This document shows positions 11,901-19,494 of a DNA stretch of 64,000 bases, piece after piece (the first letter of the stretch is position 1; each line of letters begins with the position of its first letter). The stretch is from contig CAZOHG010000003.1 in the NCBI GenBank assembly GCA_964579725.1, forward strand, positions 50,775 to 114,774. The letters are read 5' to 3'. Both the position numbers and the translations under genes were made by a program. A model generated the notes under the pieces. The model did no database searches. It had not been told where the DNA came from and saw only the letters and a program-made list of their open reading frames with translations. Source of the stretch: CAZOHG01 sp964579725 (GTDB lineage Bacteria > Zhuqueibacterota > JdFR-76 > BMS3Abin05).

Positions 11901-13634
11901 CAGGAAATCCCTCCAATGAGCAAGACGAAGCAGATCGTTTACTTGAATAGAGTGCACGGCACGTCGGCAAAACTCTACGACAAAGCGCACGAAGCCTACC
12001 GTTCAGCCGTAGTAGCGCTGCGGAAATTGGCCGAAAAATACCAACCGTCGGTGCCGGATACCACAGCACCGGATACCACCGGGAAAAAGTCCATTCGGGT
12101 GACGGAAGAAGACAGCACGCTGCGTGTAGCCAAAAAATGGATCGCGCGCTCGGCAGAAAAAAGCTCGGAAATGCTTTACCGAATCGCGGACTTGAATTCC
12201 GCTTCCGTCGCTCAAATTTTGAATGCGCCCCTTCCCGATGGCCTGGACCCTGTGGCCATGTTGGAATACAAAAATCAGGTCTATTTAAAGGCCGTGAAAC
12301 CGATTGTGGACAATATTGTACAGGCGCATTTACGCAATCTGAACGAGGCAGATTCGCTTCAATTGGACAATATTTGGGTGGAGCAGTCGCGTAAGAAATT
12401 AATGGAGGTCTTTGGCATATTGCCTGCACAATATTTTCGGTTGACCAAAGAGGCTCTAGGCACCTACGAGGCCATGAATCGAAAGTACACCCGCATTATG
12501 AAATCGGGAACCGAGCAGGAAAAAGAGAATGCCCTCTCGCTGGCAGGTGATTTGCTCAACGTCATTGAATTGGGGAAAAAGTACGCCCAAATCATGGGGC
12601 GTTTCTACCAGTGGGAAATGGACAATATTCTGTCCCACCATTTCGCCGATCGGTACAGGAACAAGGCTCTGGACGGTTTTCTGCAAAATGCCGTTCTTTT
12701 GTCCACACAGTTTAAAGTGGAATCGGATTCCGCCAGGGCCATGAAGGATACCTACTCTGCCCTCAACCAGAAAGACCCTCAACCGGAATATGAGGACGCA
12801 ATCTACACCTATTCCGACAACGCCTCGTCGCTGCACGACGCGGCTTTGCAAGTGGCGGCGGATGCCTACGCCTACAAAAAGCAGCACAATCTCCAAAGTT
12901 TGGCGGTAGGCGGGCTTTCCGCTCTCCTGGTTGAGCTGGATCCTCTGACGTACGCCAAAGAATTTCGCGTCGAAACGGACTCCGTGTACGTATTGGCCGA
13001 TTCCACGTGGCTGGTTAGTGAGCGGGCAGATTCCAACTGGTTCGCTCCCGATTTTCCTGATTCCGACTGGCAGCATGCCGCACGCCTTACGTGGGATTCC
13101 ACGGGAACCAAGATTTTCCCGAAGGAAATGGCCTACAGTGTCGGTTTGCCGGTACCCGCCGATTCCAGTCTTCGGAATGTGGCGGTGTCTGACTCCGATT
13201 CGGTGTCCGTCGCTGCGGATTCCACCGCGGACCCAGCGCCCGGTGACCCGTCCCCGACCGATCTCTATTTTCGCAAGATTTTCACTGTTTCCGATTTACC
13301 CGTGGCCGCGGACTTGAAAATTCAGGCGGACGACAATGTGAAAATCTTTATGAACGGGGTAAAGGTTTTTTCCGAAGAATCCGATACATTGGGGTGGAAG
13401 CAGGTCTTTCCGGTGAATGTGAATGATTTCATTAAAACCGGCAAAAATGTGGTGGCCATTCACGTTTGGGACACCGACAGCACCGGAAAGGGAATGCGAG
13501 CCGGTTTCCAAATTCAACTACTACGAAAGCAAAGCATTGAAAAGGTCAGCCGAGAAGTGCAACAACAAGAAAAGAATTTTGACGCGGAATTGGCGAAACA
13601 GACCTTTCTTTTAAATCGGGTACCCAAACCCTGA
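8967..13634 (+). CDS. Giant exported TPR protein with C-terminal jelly-roll-like domain
   Basis: A 1555-aa protein with a signal peptide (hydrophobic core about residues 14-28, ending CHAQ). At least a dozen TPR-like units of the YbgF/outer-membrane-assembly type can be read between about residues 150 and 960, with repeating patterns such as FPDSDLYDDALYNLAYL and FPKSKYAPEALMQIGEYY. A helical middle section follows. Residues about 1355-1530 look like a galactose-binding-like jelly roll: FPDSDWQHAARL, then YFRKIFTVSDLP, ADDNVKIFMNGVKV and GKNVVAIHVWDT. That fold often binds glycans, so contact with a surface polysaccharide or peptidoglycan is possible but unproven. It sits 51 bases after the first TPR gene and 16 bases before the next gene. 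Confidence 0.88.
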   Translation: MKKLTFHGWKKGLFFAVTMGLVFLGIGKKCHAQKLIEKGEKPSYQVLLDSLVHTFSAEDLLKFREYYENEVSRLKAEKKLLRQKNIQEVEKLLSENPNAHFVDKILLRLGEFYYEQAEDDFLAKMDAYDKAYNAYEAGKRSTPPEEPKIDYSKAIREFQLVVDNFPDSDLYDDALYNLAYLLSKKGENVEAVGYFQEIATKFPKSKYAPEALMQIGEYYFNPPVRNYDEALKYYRLVLRYKDTPRYDEALYKIGWANYLKGNYTDAIASFTTLVQDIEKVKSVDYTGTYSNPSLENESLDYIGICFHDDGGLDNAIAYLADLHYPDYGVRILKKLGDVYKQNEEKFLRAIDVYSMILEKYPDSPEGPQIENEIVDSYRHLEDQRGMFEAQHDMFRRFHPGSAWSQAIEKKVADPLIRRKILREASDLVKKNLRENINLLLTEAQKDSSLDYYTQAVDNSRIYLNSFPDDSLAYTIHWNMAVVLDAKLNRDEEAFKEYEKIAFDYAQDKYRKDAAKNAIAVANEILQKHQAALGKTAAQDSNTIRDFQKLATQEQKGEHLQPVSQDTLSADELRLVEAYNNFIKLFPNDKETPVSLANAGILFYNRRHFDEALKYFTTLIRRFPDSPQLSQAQFTAMESYFGKHDFVNAEQMAKKIQEQPNAPVEVKKKARRRMAESIFMHGRTLAEKGDHLEAAKEYRRVVKEVPDATFADLALFQSALEYDKVSEFSRAVEAYQYLIDHFPKSKYYLDAMNNLALDYGELKDYAYASATYERLWKATPDSAKAQDALYNASFFAVKAKDWKNAVRINRLYVDKYPKAPDAENMFFDMAGYYLKLDNLTEANKIWDEFARRYPDSPRSVETFYKRGEYFMNKGEHALAMAEFDKAIRRNDQLKQKGLKTNDFYAAEALFKKSELMYQEYAGIHFTLTDFKAQQARKKDLLKKLVTQYEQVAAFGTIRLYQATYDIGKVYENFAGTWNSQEIPPMSKTKQIVYLNRVHGTSAKLYDKAHEAYRSAVVALRKLAEKYQPSVPDTTAPDTTGKKSIRVTEEDSTLRVAKKWIARSAEKSSEMLYRIADLNSASVAQILNAPLPDGLDPVAMLEYKNQVYLKAVKPIVDNIVQAHLRNLNEADSLQLDNIWVEQSRKKLMEVFGILPAQYFRLTKEALGTYEAMNRKYTRIMKSGTEQEKENALSLAGDLLNVIELGKKYAQIMGRFYQWEMDNILSHHFADRYRNKALDGFLQNAVLLSTQFKVESDSARAMKDTYSALNQKDPQPEYEDAIYTYSDNASSLHDAALQVAADAYAYKKQHNLQSLAVGGLSALLVELDPLTYAKEFRVETDSVYVLADSTWLVSERADSNWFAPDFPDSDWQHAARLTWDSTGTKIFPKEMAYSVGLPVPADSSLRNVAVSDSDSVSVAADSTADPAPGDPSPTDLYFRKIFTVSDLPVAADLKIQADDNVKIFMNGVKVFSEESDTLGWKQVFPVNVNDFIKTGKNVVAIHVWDTDSTGKGMRAGFQIQLLRKQSIEKVSREVQQQEKNFDAELAKQTFLLNRVPKP

Positions 13635-13650
13635 AAATAAGGAAAACAAC

Positions 13651-14004
13651 ATGAAACGACCCGTTATTGTCTTTCTTTTGCTCGGAGGTTTGCTCGTGGG
13701 ATTGGGATTCCCAACATCGGGGCGAGCGCAGAAAAAGGCAGGCTCCGCGAAGAGACAGATAAAATCCTCTTCAAAAGAAATGGTCCTCAAGGCTTTTCAT
13801 GTGGAGGCGCGTATCGAAAAACCCAGTGTTTCCATTGTCCCGAAACGTATTCAACCCAAATTGAAAGAAGTTGAATTTGTCCGCCGTTCTTTCAGTGAGG
13901 AGATCAAAAATGTGCCGCGGGAACTCCTTTACCTGGAAGCAAAGGAGTCCAAAGAACGGCAGATGGCTGAGGCCAAATTCATGATGAAAAAAGAACGAAA
14001 GTAA
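13651..14004 (+). CDS. Small exported protein of the ExbB/ExbD operon, unknown function
   Basis: This 117-aa product has a clear signal peptide (VIVFLLLGGLLVGLGF, then SGRAQ) and a basic, Lys/Glu-rich mature part with no recognised domain. It sits between the giant TPR gene and the ExbB-like gene with short gaps, and AAGGAAAA lies before its ATG. A periplasmic accessory role in the same machine is likely from position alone. It is too short and biased for a confident family call. Confidence 0.7.
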   Translation: MKRPVIVFLLLGGLLVGLGFPTSGRAQKKAGSAKRQIKSSSKEMVLKAFHVEARIEKPSVSIVPKRIQPKLKEVEFVRRSFSEEIKNVPRELLYLEAKESKERQMAEAKFMMKKERK

Positions 14005-14035
14005 ACCAGGATTAAACCGAACAGGAGGTATTGAA

Positions 14036-14698
14036 ATGGGAGAATTAGCCCAGATTTTCCACGCCTTTAAAATTGGAACCCCCGGCTGGATGTTCATGTG
14101 GTTGTTGTTGTTGACGGCTGTTTTTGTGGTAGCCCTTGCCGTGGAACGCGCCTATTTTATTGGGATTCGTTCCAATGTGAATGCCGGCAAGTTTATGGCG
14201 GACATCCGCCGAATGGTGTCCAAAGGGCAGTACAAACAGGCGGTGCAGGTGTGTGAGAAAATGAAAGATAAAGCCCTGCCTTACGTCGTGGGAACCGGTC
14301 TGCGGGTTTTGGATACGGACAAGGATGAAGTGGATTTTCGTACCGTTCAAAATGCCGTGGACGAAGGGACGCTGGAAATCATTCCGAAATTGCAGCAGCG
14401 CACCGGATGGTTGGCCACATTGGGAAACGTCGCAACCCTTTTGGGACTTATGGGAACCATTTACGGCCTGATCCTGGCGTTCAATTCGGTCTCGGCTCCC
14501 GGCGTGGATGCCGCTGAAAAGTCCCGTTTGTTGGCAGCCGGTATTTCCACGGCCATGAATACCACGCTGGTCGGGCTGTCCATCGCAATTCCGGCGGTGT
14601 TGATTTACACCTACATTCACAACAAGACCATGGAAATTATTGACGAAATTGACGAACACACGGTGAAACTCATTAACCTAATCACGGGGAACAAATAA
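14036..14698 (+). CDS. MotA/TolQ/ExbB-type proton channel protein
   Basis: Inner-membrane subunit of a proton-driven force generator. Three membrane helices are visible: about residues 16-40 (WMFMWLLLLTAVFVVALAV), 122-150 (GWLATLGNVATLLGLMGTIY) and 165-190 (TTLVGLSIAIPAVLIYTYI). The Gly-rich GNVATLLGLMGT and the TTLVGLSIAIPA segments match the conserved pore helices of ExbB/TolQ. The long cytoplasmic loop lies between helices one and two. The gene has a strong AGGAGG site and overlaps the next gene by one base (TAATG). It should form a pentameric channel around the ExbD-type dimer encoded next. Confidence 0.93.
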   Translation: MGELAQIFHAFKIGTPGWMFMWLLLLTAVFVVALAVERAYFIGIRSNVNAGKFMADIRRMVSKGQYKQAVQVCEKMKDKALPYVVGTGLRVLDTDKDEVDFRTVQNAVDEGTLEIIPKLQQRTGWLATLGNVATLLGLMGTIYGLILAFNSVSAPGVDAAEKSRLLAAGISTAMNTTLVGLSIAIPAVLIYTYIHNKTMEIIDEIDEHTVKLINLITGNK

Positions 14699-15237
14699 TG
14701 GCTTTCAAACCGTCCAAACGCAAAAGACGCCCGGATGCCACTGAGCCCGATTTGAATTTAACCCCTATTATGAATTTAATGGTGGTGTTGATCCCGTTGC
14801 TTCTAACCTCGGCGGAGTTCGTCAAGCTGGGCATGATCGAACTCAATCTCCCGCCGGCCGCAGGGGCCACGGCGGCTGCGGTTTCCAAGATGCCACAGGA
14901 AGTGGAGAAGAAACTCGATCTGACGGTGACCGTCACCGATCAGGGATTTTACATCGCCAGCAGCGCGGCCGTTGCTCTGGGCAAAGCGGGTGAAGGTCCG
15001 ACCATTCCCAAATTGGCGGACCGGTACAATTACCAGAAGCTAACGGAATATTTGTACAAAATCAAACAAAAGGCCAGCGGTGTTTTCCGGGACGATGACA
15101 AAATCATCATTTTGGCGGAACCGTCCATTGACTACCAAACAGTGGTCAGCACCATGGACGCTTCCAGAAGCATTAAGGTCGATGGAAAATGGCAACCCCT
15201 GTTTCCGGATGTTTCTTTGGGGGCAACAGTTCTTTAA
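14698..15237 (+). CDS. ExbD/TolR-type protein lacking the proton-carrying Asp
   Basis: One of two ExbD-type subunits in this operon, 179 aa. It has a basic cytoplasmic start, one membrane helix (about residues 26-45) and a periplasmic domain of about 130 aa. The conserved pattern of ExbD is LTPxxD at the start of the helix, where the Asp carries protons. Here the text is LNLTPIMNLMVVLIPLLL, with Asn26 (codon 14773-14775) where Asp is expected. It may be an inactive partner in a mixed dimer with the following ExbD, which keeps its Asp. Translation is coupled to the ExbB gene by a TAATG overlap. The periplasmic part shows REFRDDDKIIILAE-like texture typical of the family. Confidence 0.9.
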   Translation: MAFKPSKRKRRPDATEPDLNLTPIMNLMVVLIPLLLTSAEFVKLGMIELNLPPAAGATAAAVSKMPQEVEKKLDLTVTVTDQGFYIASSAAVALGKAGEGPTIPKLADRYNYQKLTEYLYKIKQKASGVFRDDDKIIILAEPSIDYQTVVSTMDASRSIKVDGKWQPLFPDVSLGATVL

Positions 15238-15261
15238 TCTCAAATTAAGCGGAGTTTTACA

Positions 15262-15756
15262 ATGGCCTTCATTCCTTCACGAATCAAAAGGCACGAAACA
15301 AATGACGGCGAAGTCAAGCTGAATCTGACGTCCATGATGGACATGTTTACGATTATTCTGGTTTTTCTACTCAAGGTGTATTCGACACAAGGCCAGATGA
15401 TTCAGCCTTCACAGGATTTGACCCTGCCCAATTCCACGGTTCAGGAACACGCGGAAGTGGCTCTGGATTTGAAAGTGTCCAAGGAGTGGGTGGTCCTCAA
15501 TGACAAGCCCGTAGCGAAGGTGGCGGATATTTTAAGCATGAACAGCCTTATTATTCCTCCGCTGGCAGCGCAACTTCGGAAATATGCCAGGCAGGCCCAA
15601 AAAATGGAGGAACAGTTCGGCACGCCCTTTACTGGGAAGGTTGTAATTCAGGGGGATAAAAAATTGCCGTACAAAGTGTTGGTCAAGGTTATGGCCACGT
15701 GCGGCCGCTCGGATTACCCCAATATGCGTTTGTTGGTGTACGAGAAAAACGGGTAA
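15262..15756 (+). CDS. ExbD/TolR-type protein with intact proton-carrying Asp
   Basis: Second ExbD-type subunit, 164 aa. Its N-terminus (MAFIPSRIKR) resembles that of the preceding paralogue (MAFKPSKRKR), and LNLTSMMDMFTIILVFLLK marks the membrane helix with Asp27 in the catalytic position. The usual Pro of LTP is Ser here. The periplasmic domain ends with VIQGDKKLPYKVLVKVMATC, similar to the ExbD C-terminal strand-helix. Together with the Asn-bearing paralogue it probably forms the rotor or plug inside the ExbB-type ring. Confidence 0.92.
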   Translation: MAFIPSRIKRHETNDGEVKLNLTSMMDMFTIILVFLLKVYSTQGQMIQPSQDLTLPNSTVQEHAEVALDLKVSKEWVVLNDKPVAKVADILSMNSLIIPPLAAQLRKYARQAQKMEEQFGTPFTGKVVIQGDKKLPYKVLVKVMATCGRSDYPNMRLLVYEKNG

Positions 15757-15845
15757 TGAGGAAATCGCCGGTCGGACAGGCATTCGGCAACCGGTTGGGA
15801 CTTTAAGACGGAAAGAATGTAATCACCCAAAAGACGAGTTCAACT

Positions 15846-16970
15846 ATGAAACAAACGGATAAAAAACTCTCGCCCTTTGAACAGGAAAGTGACGTGGCAA
15901 CGGTAGCAGAACGACCTGAAAAGGTTTCCCGGAAAGAGACGTTCGTGTTTCACCCCGAGGAATACAAAAAGCAGCCGTTGAAAAAAATTGACCGCCGTTT
16001 TTGGGGGATTTTCCTCGCCACGTTTCTCCTGAATGTTATTTTGGTTCTGTATCTCTCCAATTTACCTTATCAAATTTCAGAGGATGTGGCACGGCGAATT
16101 CAGGAGCACTACGCCAACTTTATTTACCAGCAACAGAAAACGCCTCCGCCGGCCCAATCGTCGCTTGCTGAAACCAAAGGACCCGGAGCGGAAAAGAAGG
16201 CGCCGGAGGAAAAGCCGGCTGAAACGGCTAAAACCTCCGAGAAAACCTCCGCCAAATCGGGAGCCAACAAGGGTCCCCGAACAGCTCGGGAACGCGTAGC
16301 AGCCAAGTCCCGTAGTACTGCGCAGATTAGCCGGGAAGTCAGCAAGAAGGGCCTTCTGGCCCTAATTACGGGCAGCGGAGCCGCGGCGCAGGGAGACGCC
16401 GTGCAAGATGTTTTGGGAGACAATGCCGGGAGCACAAACGGTAAAAATCTGGATAAAATTCTCTCCAACATCGGAGGGATTAAAACGTCCGGAGCTTCGG
16501 AAGGGGTTGGAAAAGGCGGCGGCAGCGTCCGCGGCAGTCGCGCGACAAATTCGGGCGCTTCCATTGACGACATCGTCACCGGTTTGGGAAGTGCCAAACA
16601 AAGCGCCATTCACAAAAAAACCAAAATGAAGCTGTTTAAATCGACCAACGTAAAAGCCGAAGCCGGAAAATCGGGCGGGCGTAGTGCCGAAAGCGTGCTG
16701 GCCGTGATTAACTCGCACAAGGCGGCCATTGAATACTGCTACCAGCGGGCTTTGCGCAACAACCCAAACCTGAAGGGTAAAATTTCCGTACGCTTTGTCA
16801 TTCGCACAGACGGCAGTGTGGGCAGAGTCACGATCGTGGAATCAACTCTAAACAACGCCGGGGTGGAACGCTGTATTGTCAGCAAAATCCGACGGTGGCG
16901 TGATTTCGGCCCCGTGGATCCCTCAAAAGGCGATGCCGTTTTTCGCCAGGATTACATTTTCGGGTATTAA
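15846..16970 (+). CDS. TonB-like energy transducer with AgmX/PglI-type C-terminal domain
   Basis: A 374-aa protein with a short cytoplasmic N-terminus, one membrane helix (about residues 57-78, IFLATFLLNVILVLYLSNLP), a Pro/Ala/Lys/Glu-rich stretch, a Gly/Ser-rich linker, and a conserved C-terminal domain (about residues 280-374). That domain reads AIEYCYQRALRNNPNLKGKI, then FVIRTDGSVGRVTIVEST and VERCIVSKIRRWRF-like text, the pattern of the AgmX/PglI C-terminal domain of Myxococcus motility and envelope proteins. Two Cys in the domain could form a disulfide. It should transmit force from the ExbB/ExbD motor to the outer membrane or to the TPR proteins. It is the last gene before a strong terminator. 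Confidence 0.88.
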   Translation: MKQTDKKLSPFEQESDVATVAERPEKVSRKETFVFHPEEYKKQPLKKIDRRFWGIFLATFLLNVILVLYLSNLPYQISEDVARRIQEHYANFIYQQQKTPPPAQSSLAETKGPGAEKKAPEEKPAETAKTSEKTSAKSGANKGPRTARERVAAKSRSTAQISREVSKKGLLALITGSGAAAQGDAVQDVLGDNAGSTNGKNLDKILSNIGGIKTSGASEGVGKGGGSVRGSRATNSGASIDDIVTGLGSAKQSAIHKKTKMKLFKSTNVKAEAGKSGGRSAESVLAVINSHKAAIEYCYQRALRNNPNLKGKISVRFVIRTDGSVGRVTIVESTLNNAGVERCIVSKIRRWRDFGPVDPSKGDAVFRQDYIFGY

Positions 16971-16994
16971 AAAAATAGGCTTAGCAGACCAAAG

Positions 16995-17027
16995 AAAGCC
17001 CCGGCAATGTTCCCCGGGGCTTTTTTT
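16995..17027 (+). terminator. Intrinsic terminator after the envelope operon
   Basis: AAAGCCCCGG at 16995-17004 pairs with CCGGGGCTTT at 17014-17023, loop of nine bases, followed by T to 17027. It lies 24 bases after the AgmX/PglI-type gene. Confidence 0.92.
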
Positions 17028-17072
17028 ATGTGGGGCGTTGGTCTCTTCAGGGAAACAAACCCAAAATAACAC

Positions 17073-17102
17073 TTGAATAGTAAGCAAGCCTTTGCGTATA
17101 TT
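17073..17102 (+). promoter_or_regulatory. Probable promoter of aspS
   Basis: TTGAAT at 17073-17078 and TATATT at 17097-17102 are separated by 18 bases, just after the terminator at 16995-17027 and before aspS. It is read from consensus only. Confidence 0.5.
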
Positions 17103-17195
17103 ATACGTCAATTATCCAGCTTTGAAGCGGGGGCGGCAGATAGCGAAAGGCGCCCAAAAAATCAGAGAGATTTAAGCATTGAGCAGGAGGAAGGA

Positions 17196-19001
17196 TTGAA
17201 ATCGGAGAAATTAGGGCATTGGGCTCGGACACACACGTGCGGAGAATTGAGGAAGGCGCACGTGGGGCAATCCGTTGTGCTCATGGGCTGGGTGGATCGC
17301 CGACGGGACCACGGCGGTTTGGTGTTCATCGATTTGCGCGATCGGTGGGGACGGTCGCAAATTGTGTTTAATCCCGCCGTGAACCGAAAGGCCTACGAAA
17401 AAGCCGGCGATTTGCGCCCGGAATTTGTGGTTGCTGTCAGGGGAAAAGTCGCCAACCGCCCACCGGAATCCCTTAATCCGAAATTAGCCACCGGCGAAGT
17501 GGAGGTGGTTGCCGAAGAACTGAAAATTTTGAACGAAGCCCGCACTACGCCGTTTCAATTGATTGAAAATCTGGAAGTCAGTGAGGAATTGCGCCTGAAG
17601 TTTCGGTATCTGGATTTGCGACGGCCCCACATGCAAAAAAACCTGCGCCTTCGGCACCGGGTGGCACAAATTGTCCGCCGCTATTTTGACGAGCACGATT
17701 TTTTGGAAATCGAAACGCCCTATTTAATGAAAAGTACCCCTGAAGGTGCGCGGGACTTTCTGGTACCCAGCCGCCTGCACAAGGGGCGATTTTACGCCCT
17801 GCCGCAATCTCCGCAAACGTACAAACAAATTCTCATGGTGGCGGGCTACGATCGCTATTTCCAGATTGTGCGCTGTTTTCGGGATGAAGACCTGCGAGCC
17901 GACCGTCAACCCGAGTTTACCCAGATTGACGTCGAGATGTCCTTTGTCCGAGAAGACGATATTTTCACCCTTGTGGAAGGCCTCATGTCCCGGATTTTCA
18001 GGGAGATTTTAAAATTAGAGATCGAACAGCCGTTTTTATGGCTTTCGTACGACGAAGCCATTCGGCGCTACGGGGTAGACAAGCCCGATTTGCGTTTCGG
18101 AATGGAAATTGAAACGGTTACGGATGTGCTCAAAGAGACTGAATTTAAGGTTTTTCAGTCGGTTATTGCTTCAGGCGGCGAGATTGCCGGCCTGTGTGTT
18201 CCCGGAGGTGCCGCGTACACGCGTTCTCAATTGGATGCCCTGAATGCCTTTGTACAGCCTTTTGGTGCCAAAGGAGTGCTCCCCCTAAAAATGGAGGGGA
18301 ACGGTCTGAAAGGCCCCGGGGCGAAATTTCTGAATGACGCTGTTCAAAAGGAACTTATTCACCGCTTTCAGGGTAAAGCCGGGGATCTCATCCTGCTAAT
18401 TGCCGACACTACCGACGTCCTCTACCGTTCCCTCGGTGCGCTGCGTCTTCATTTCGGTCAGACGCTAAATTTAATCGACACCTCGGCCTACAAACTACTC
18501 TGGGTAGTGGATTTTCCCCTTCTGGAATTTGACCCCGATCAGGGGCGGTACGTGGCCATGCACCATCCGTTTACCTCTCCCAAGGAAGAGGATTTTGAGA
18601 AGATGGAAAAGGATCCGGCCAAAATCAGAGCCCGTGCCTACGATTTGGTTTTGAACGGAAGCGAAATTGCCGGCGGAAGCATTCGTATTCACCGGCGGGA
18701 CATCCAGATGAAAATGTTTCAACTTTTGGGGATTTCACCGGAAGAGGCCGAGCGGAAATTCGGCTTTCTTTTAGAGGCTTTTGAATACGGGGCGCCACCC
18801 CACGGCGGCATTGCTTTCGGCTTTGACCGGTTGGTCATGATTTTGGCCGGTGAAAAGTCCATTCGGGACGTCATTCCCTTTCCCAAAACCACCAGTGCCA
18901 TGTCGCTAATGGACGGAGCTCCCTCGGAAGTCGATCCGGCTCAATTGGAGGAATTGGGCATTCGGGTGGTCACACCTGAAAACGAACCCGAGGACAACTG
19001 A
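17196..19001 (+). CDS. aspS: Aspartyl-tRNA synthetase
   Basis: Class II synthetase that charges tRNA-Asp (or tRNA-Asp and tRNA-Asn if non-discriminating; not decided here). The TTG at 17196 is chosen because AGGAGG at 17185-17190 lies five bases upstream and the resulting 601 aa match the family. A longer reading frame would overlap the promoter. The anticodon-binding OB fold has VVLMGWVDRRRDHGGLVFIDLR; motif 2 region has FRDEDLRADRQPEFTQIDVE; motif 3 has GIAFGFDRLVMIL. The GAD insertion of bacterial AspRS is present (about residues 285-395). Confidence 0.96.
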   Translation: MKSEKLGHWARTHTCGELRKAHVGQSVVLMGWVDRRRDHGGLVFIDLRDRWGRSQIVFNPAVNRKAYEKAGDLRPEFVVAVRGKVANRPPESLNPKLATGEVEVVAEELKILNEARTTPFQLIENLEVSEELRLKFRYLDLRRPHMQKNLRLRHRVAQIVRRYFDEHDFLEIETPYLMKSTPEGARDFLVPSRLHKGRFYALPQSPQTYKQILMVAGYDRYFQIVRCFRDEDLRADRQPEFTQIDVEMSFVREDDIFTLVEGLMSRIFREILKLEIEQPFLWLSYDEAIRRYGVDKPDLRFGMEIETVTDVLKETEFKVFQSVIASGGEIAGLCVPGGAAYTRSQLDALNAFVQPFGAKGVLPLKMEGNGLKGPGAKFLNDAVQKELIHRFQGKAGDLILLIADTTDVLYRSLGALRLHFGQTLNLIDTSAYKLLWVVDFPLLEFDPDQGRYVAMHHPFTSPKEEDFEKMEKDPAKIRARAYDLVLNGSEIAGGSIRIHRRDIQMKMFQLLGISPEEAERKFGFLLEAFEYGAPPHGGIAFGFDRLVMILAGEKSIRDVIPFPKTTSAMSLMDGAPSEVDPAQLEELGIRVVTPENEPEDN

Positions 19002-19096
19002 CGTGTTCAGGAGTGGTTTGGAGGTGAAAGCAAACAGGCTTCCGATAAGACCTGGTCCCCAAAAAACGCTTTTTATTCAATTCAACAATTTTTTGC

Positions 19097-19125
19097 TTGA
19101 CAATAATTGTTTTTTTTGTTAATAT
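19097..19125 (+). promoter_or_regulatory. Strong sigma-70-like promoter of the lipoprotein/LysM pair
   Basis: A perfect -35 TTGACA at 19097-19102 and TAATAT at 19120-19125 are separated by exactly 17 bases, in a T-rich stretch. The next gene starts 55 bases after the -10 box with a full AAAGGAGGTG ribosome site. Confidence 0.75.
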
Positions 19126-19179
19126 TGATGTAAGTTTCGTAAAATTCATCATCAAACGAGAAAAGGAGGTGTTGTCTCT

Positions 19180-19455
19180 ATGTCCAAATGGGTCAAGAAA
19201 ATATCGGTGTTGGTCATGGCTGGTTTTTTTGTGGCGTCCCTTGCGCTGACAGGGTGTACACGGTATGCCAATGATGAGCAATTGAAAACGCTCTCAGAGA
19301 CCAAAAAGGCGGCATTGAGCGCTGAGCAAAAAGTTGCCGATTTGAAGAATGAAAAAGCCGACCTCCAGAAGAAGTTGGATGCCAAAAAGGCTGAGCTGGA
19401 AAAGGTGAAACAGGAAAAAGAAACAGTCAAACAGCGTTTGAGCAAATCCGAATAA
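19180..19455 (+). CDS. Small coiled-coil lipoprotein
   Basis: A 91-aa exported lipoprotein. The signal ends in the lipobox LTGC (Cys at about residue 25). The mature part is a single charged helix with heptad-like spacing (LKNEKADLQKKLDAKKAELE), like Lpp-type or SlyB-unrelated coiled-coil lipoproteins. No terminal Lys for Lpp-type peptidoglycan linkage is present (end LSKSE). It has the best promoter and one of the best ribosome sites in the window, so it is probably abundant. The LysM protein follows 39 bases later and may supply the peptidoglycan contact. Confidence 0.85.
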   Translation: MSKWVKKISVLVMAGFFVASLALTGCTRYANDEQLKTLSETKKAALSAEQKVADLKNEKADLQKKLDAKKAELEKVKQEKETVKQRLSKSE

Positions 19456-19494
19456 TCAACACCACAAAAGATGATCAGGAGGTGATGAGCTTAG

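Noticed and set aside
17073..17195. N-terminal extension of aspS from a TTG at 17073
   Set aside because: The extension would cover the promoter boxes and has no homology to AspRS. The TTG at 17196 has a well-placed AGGAGG.
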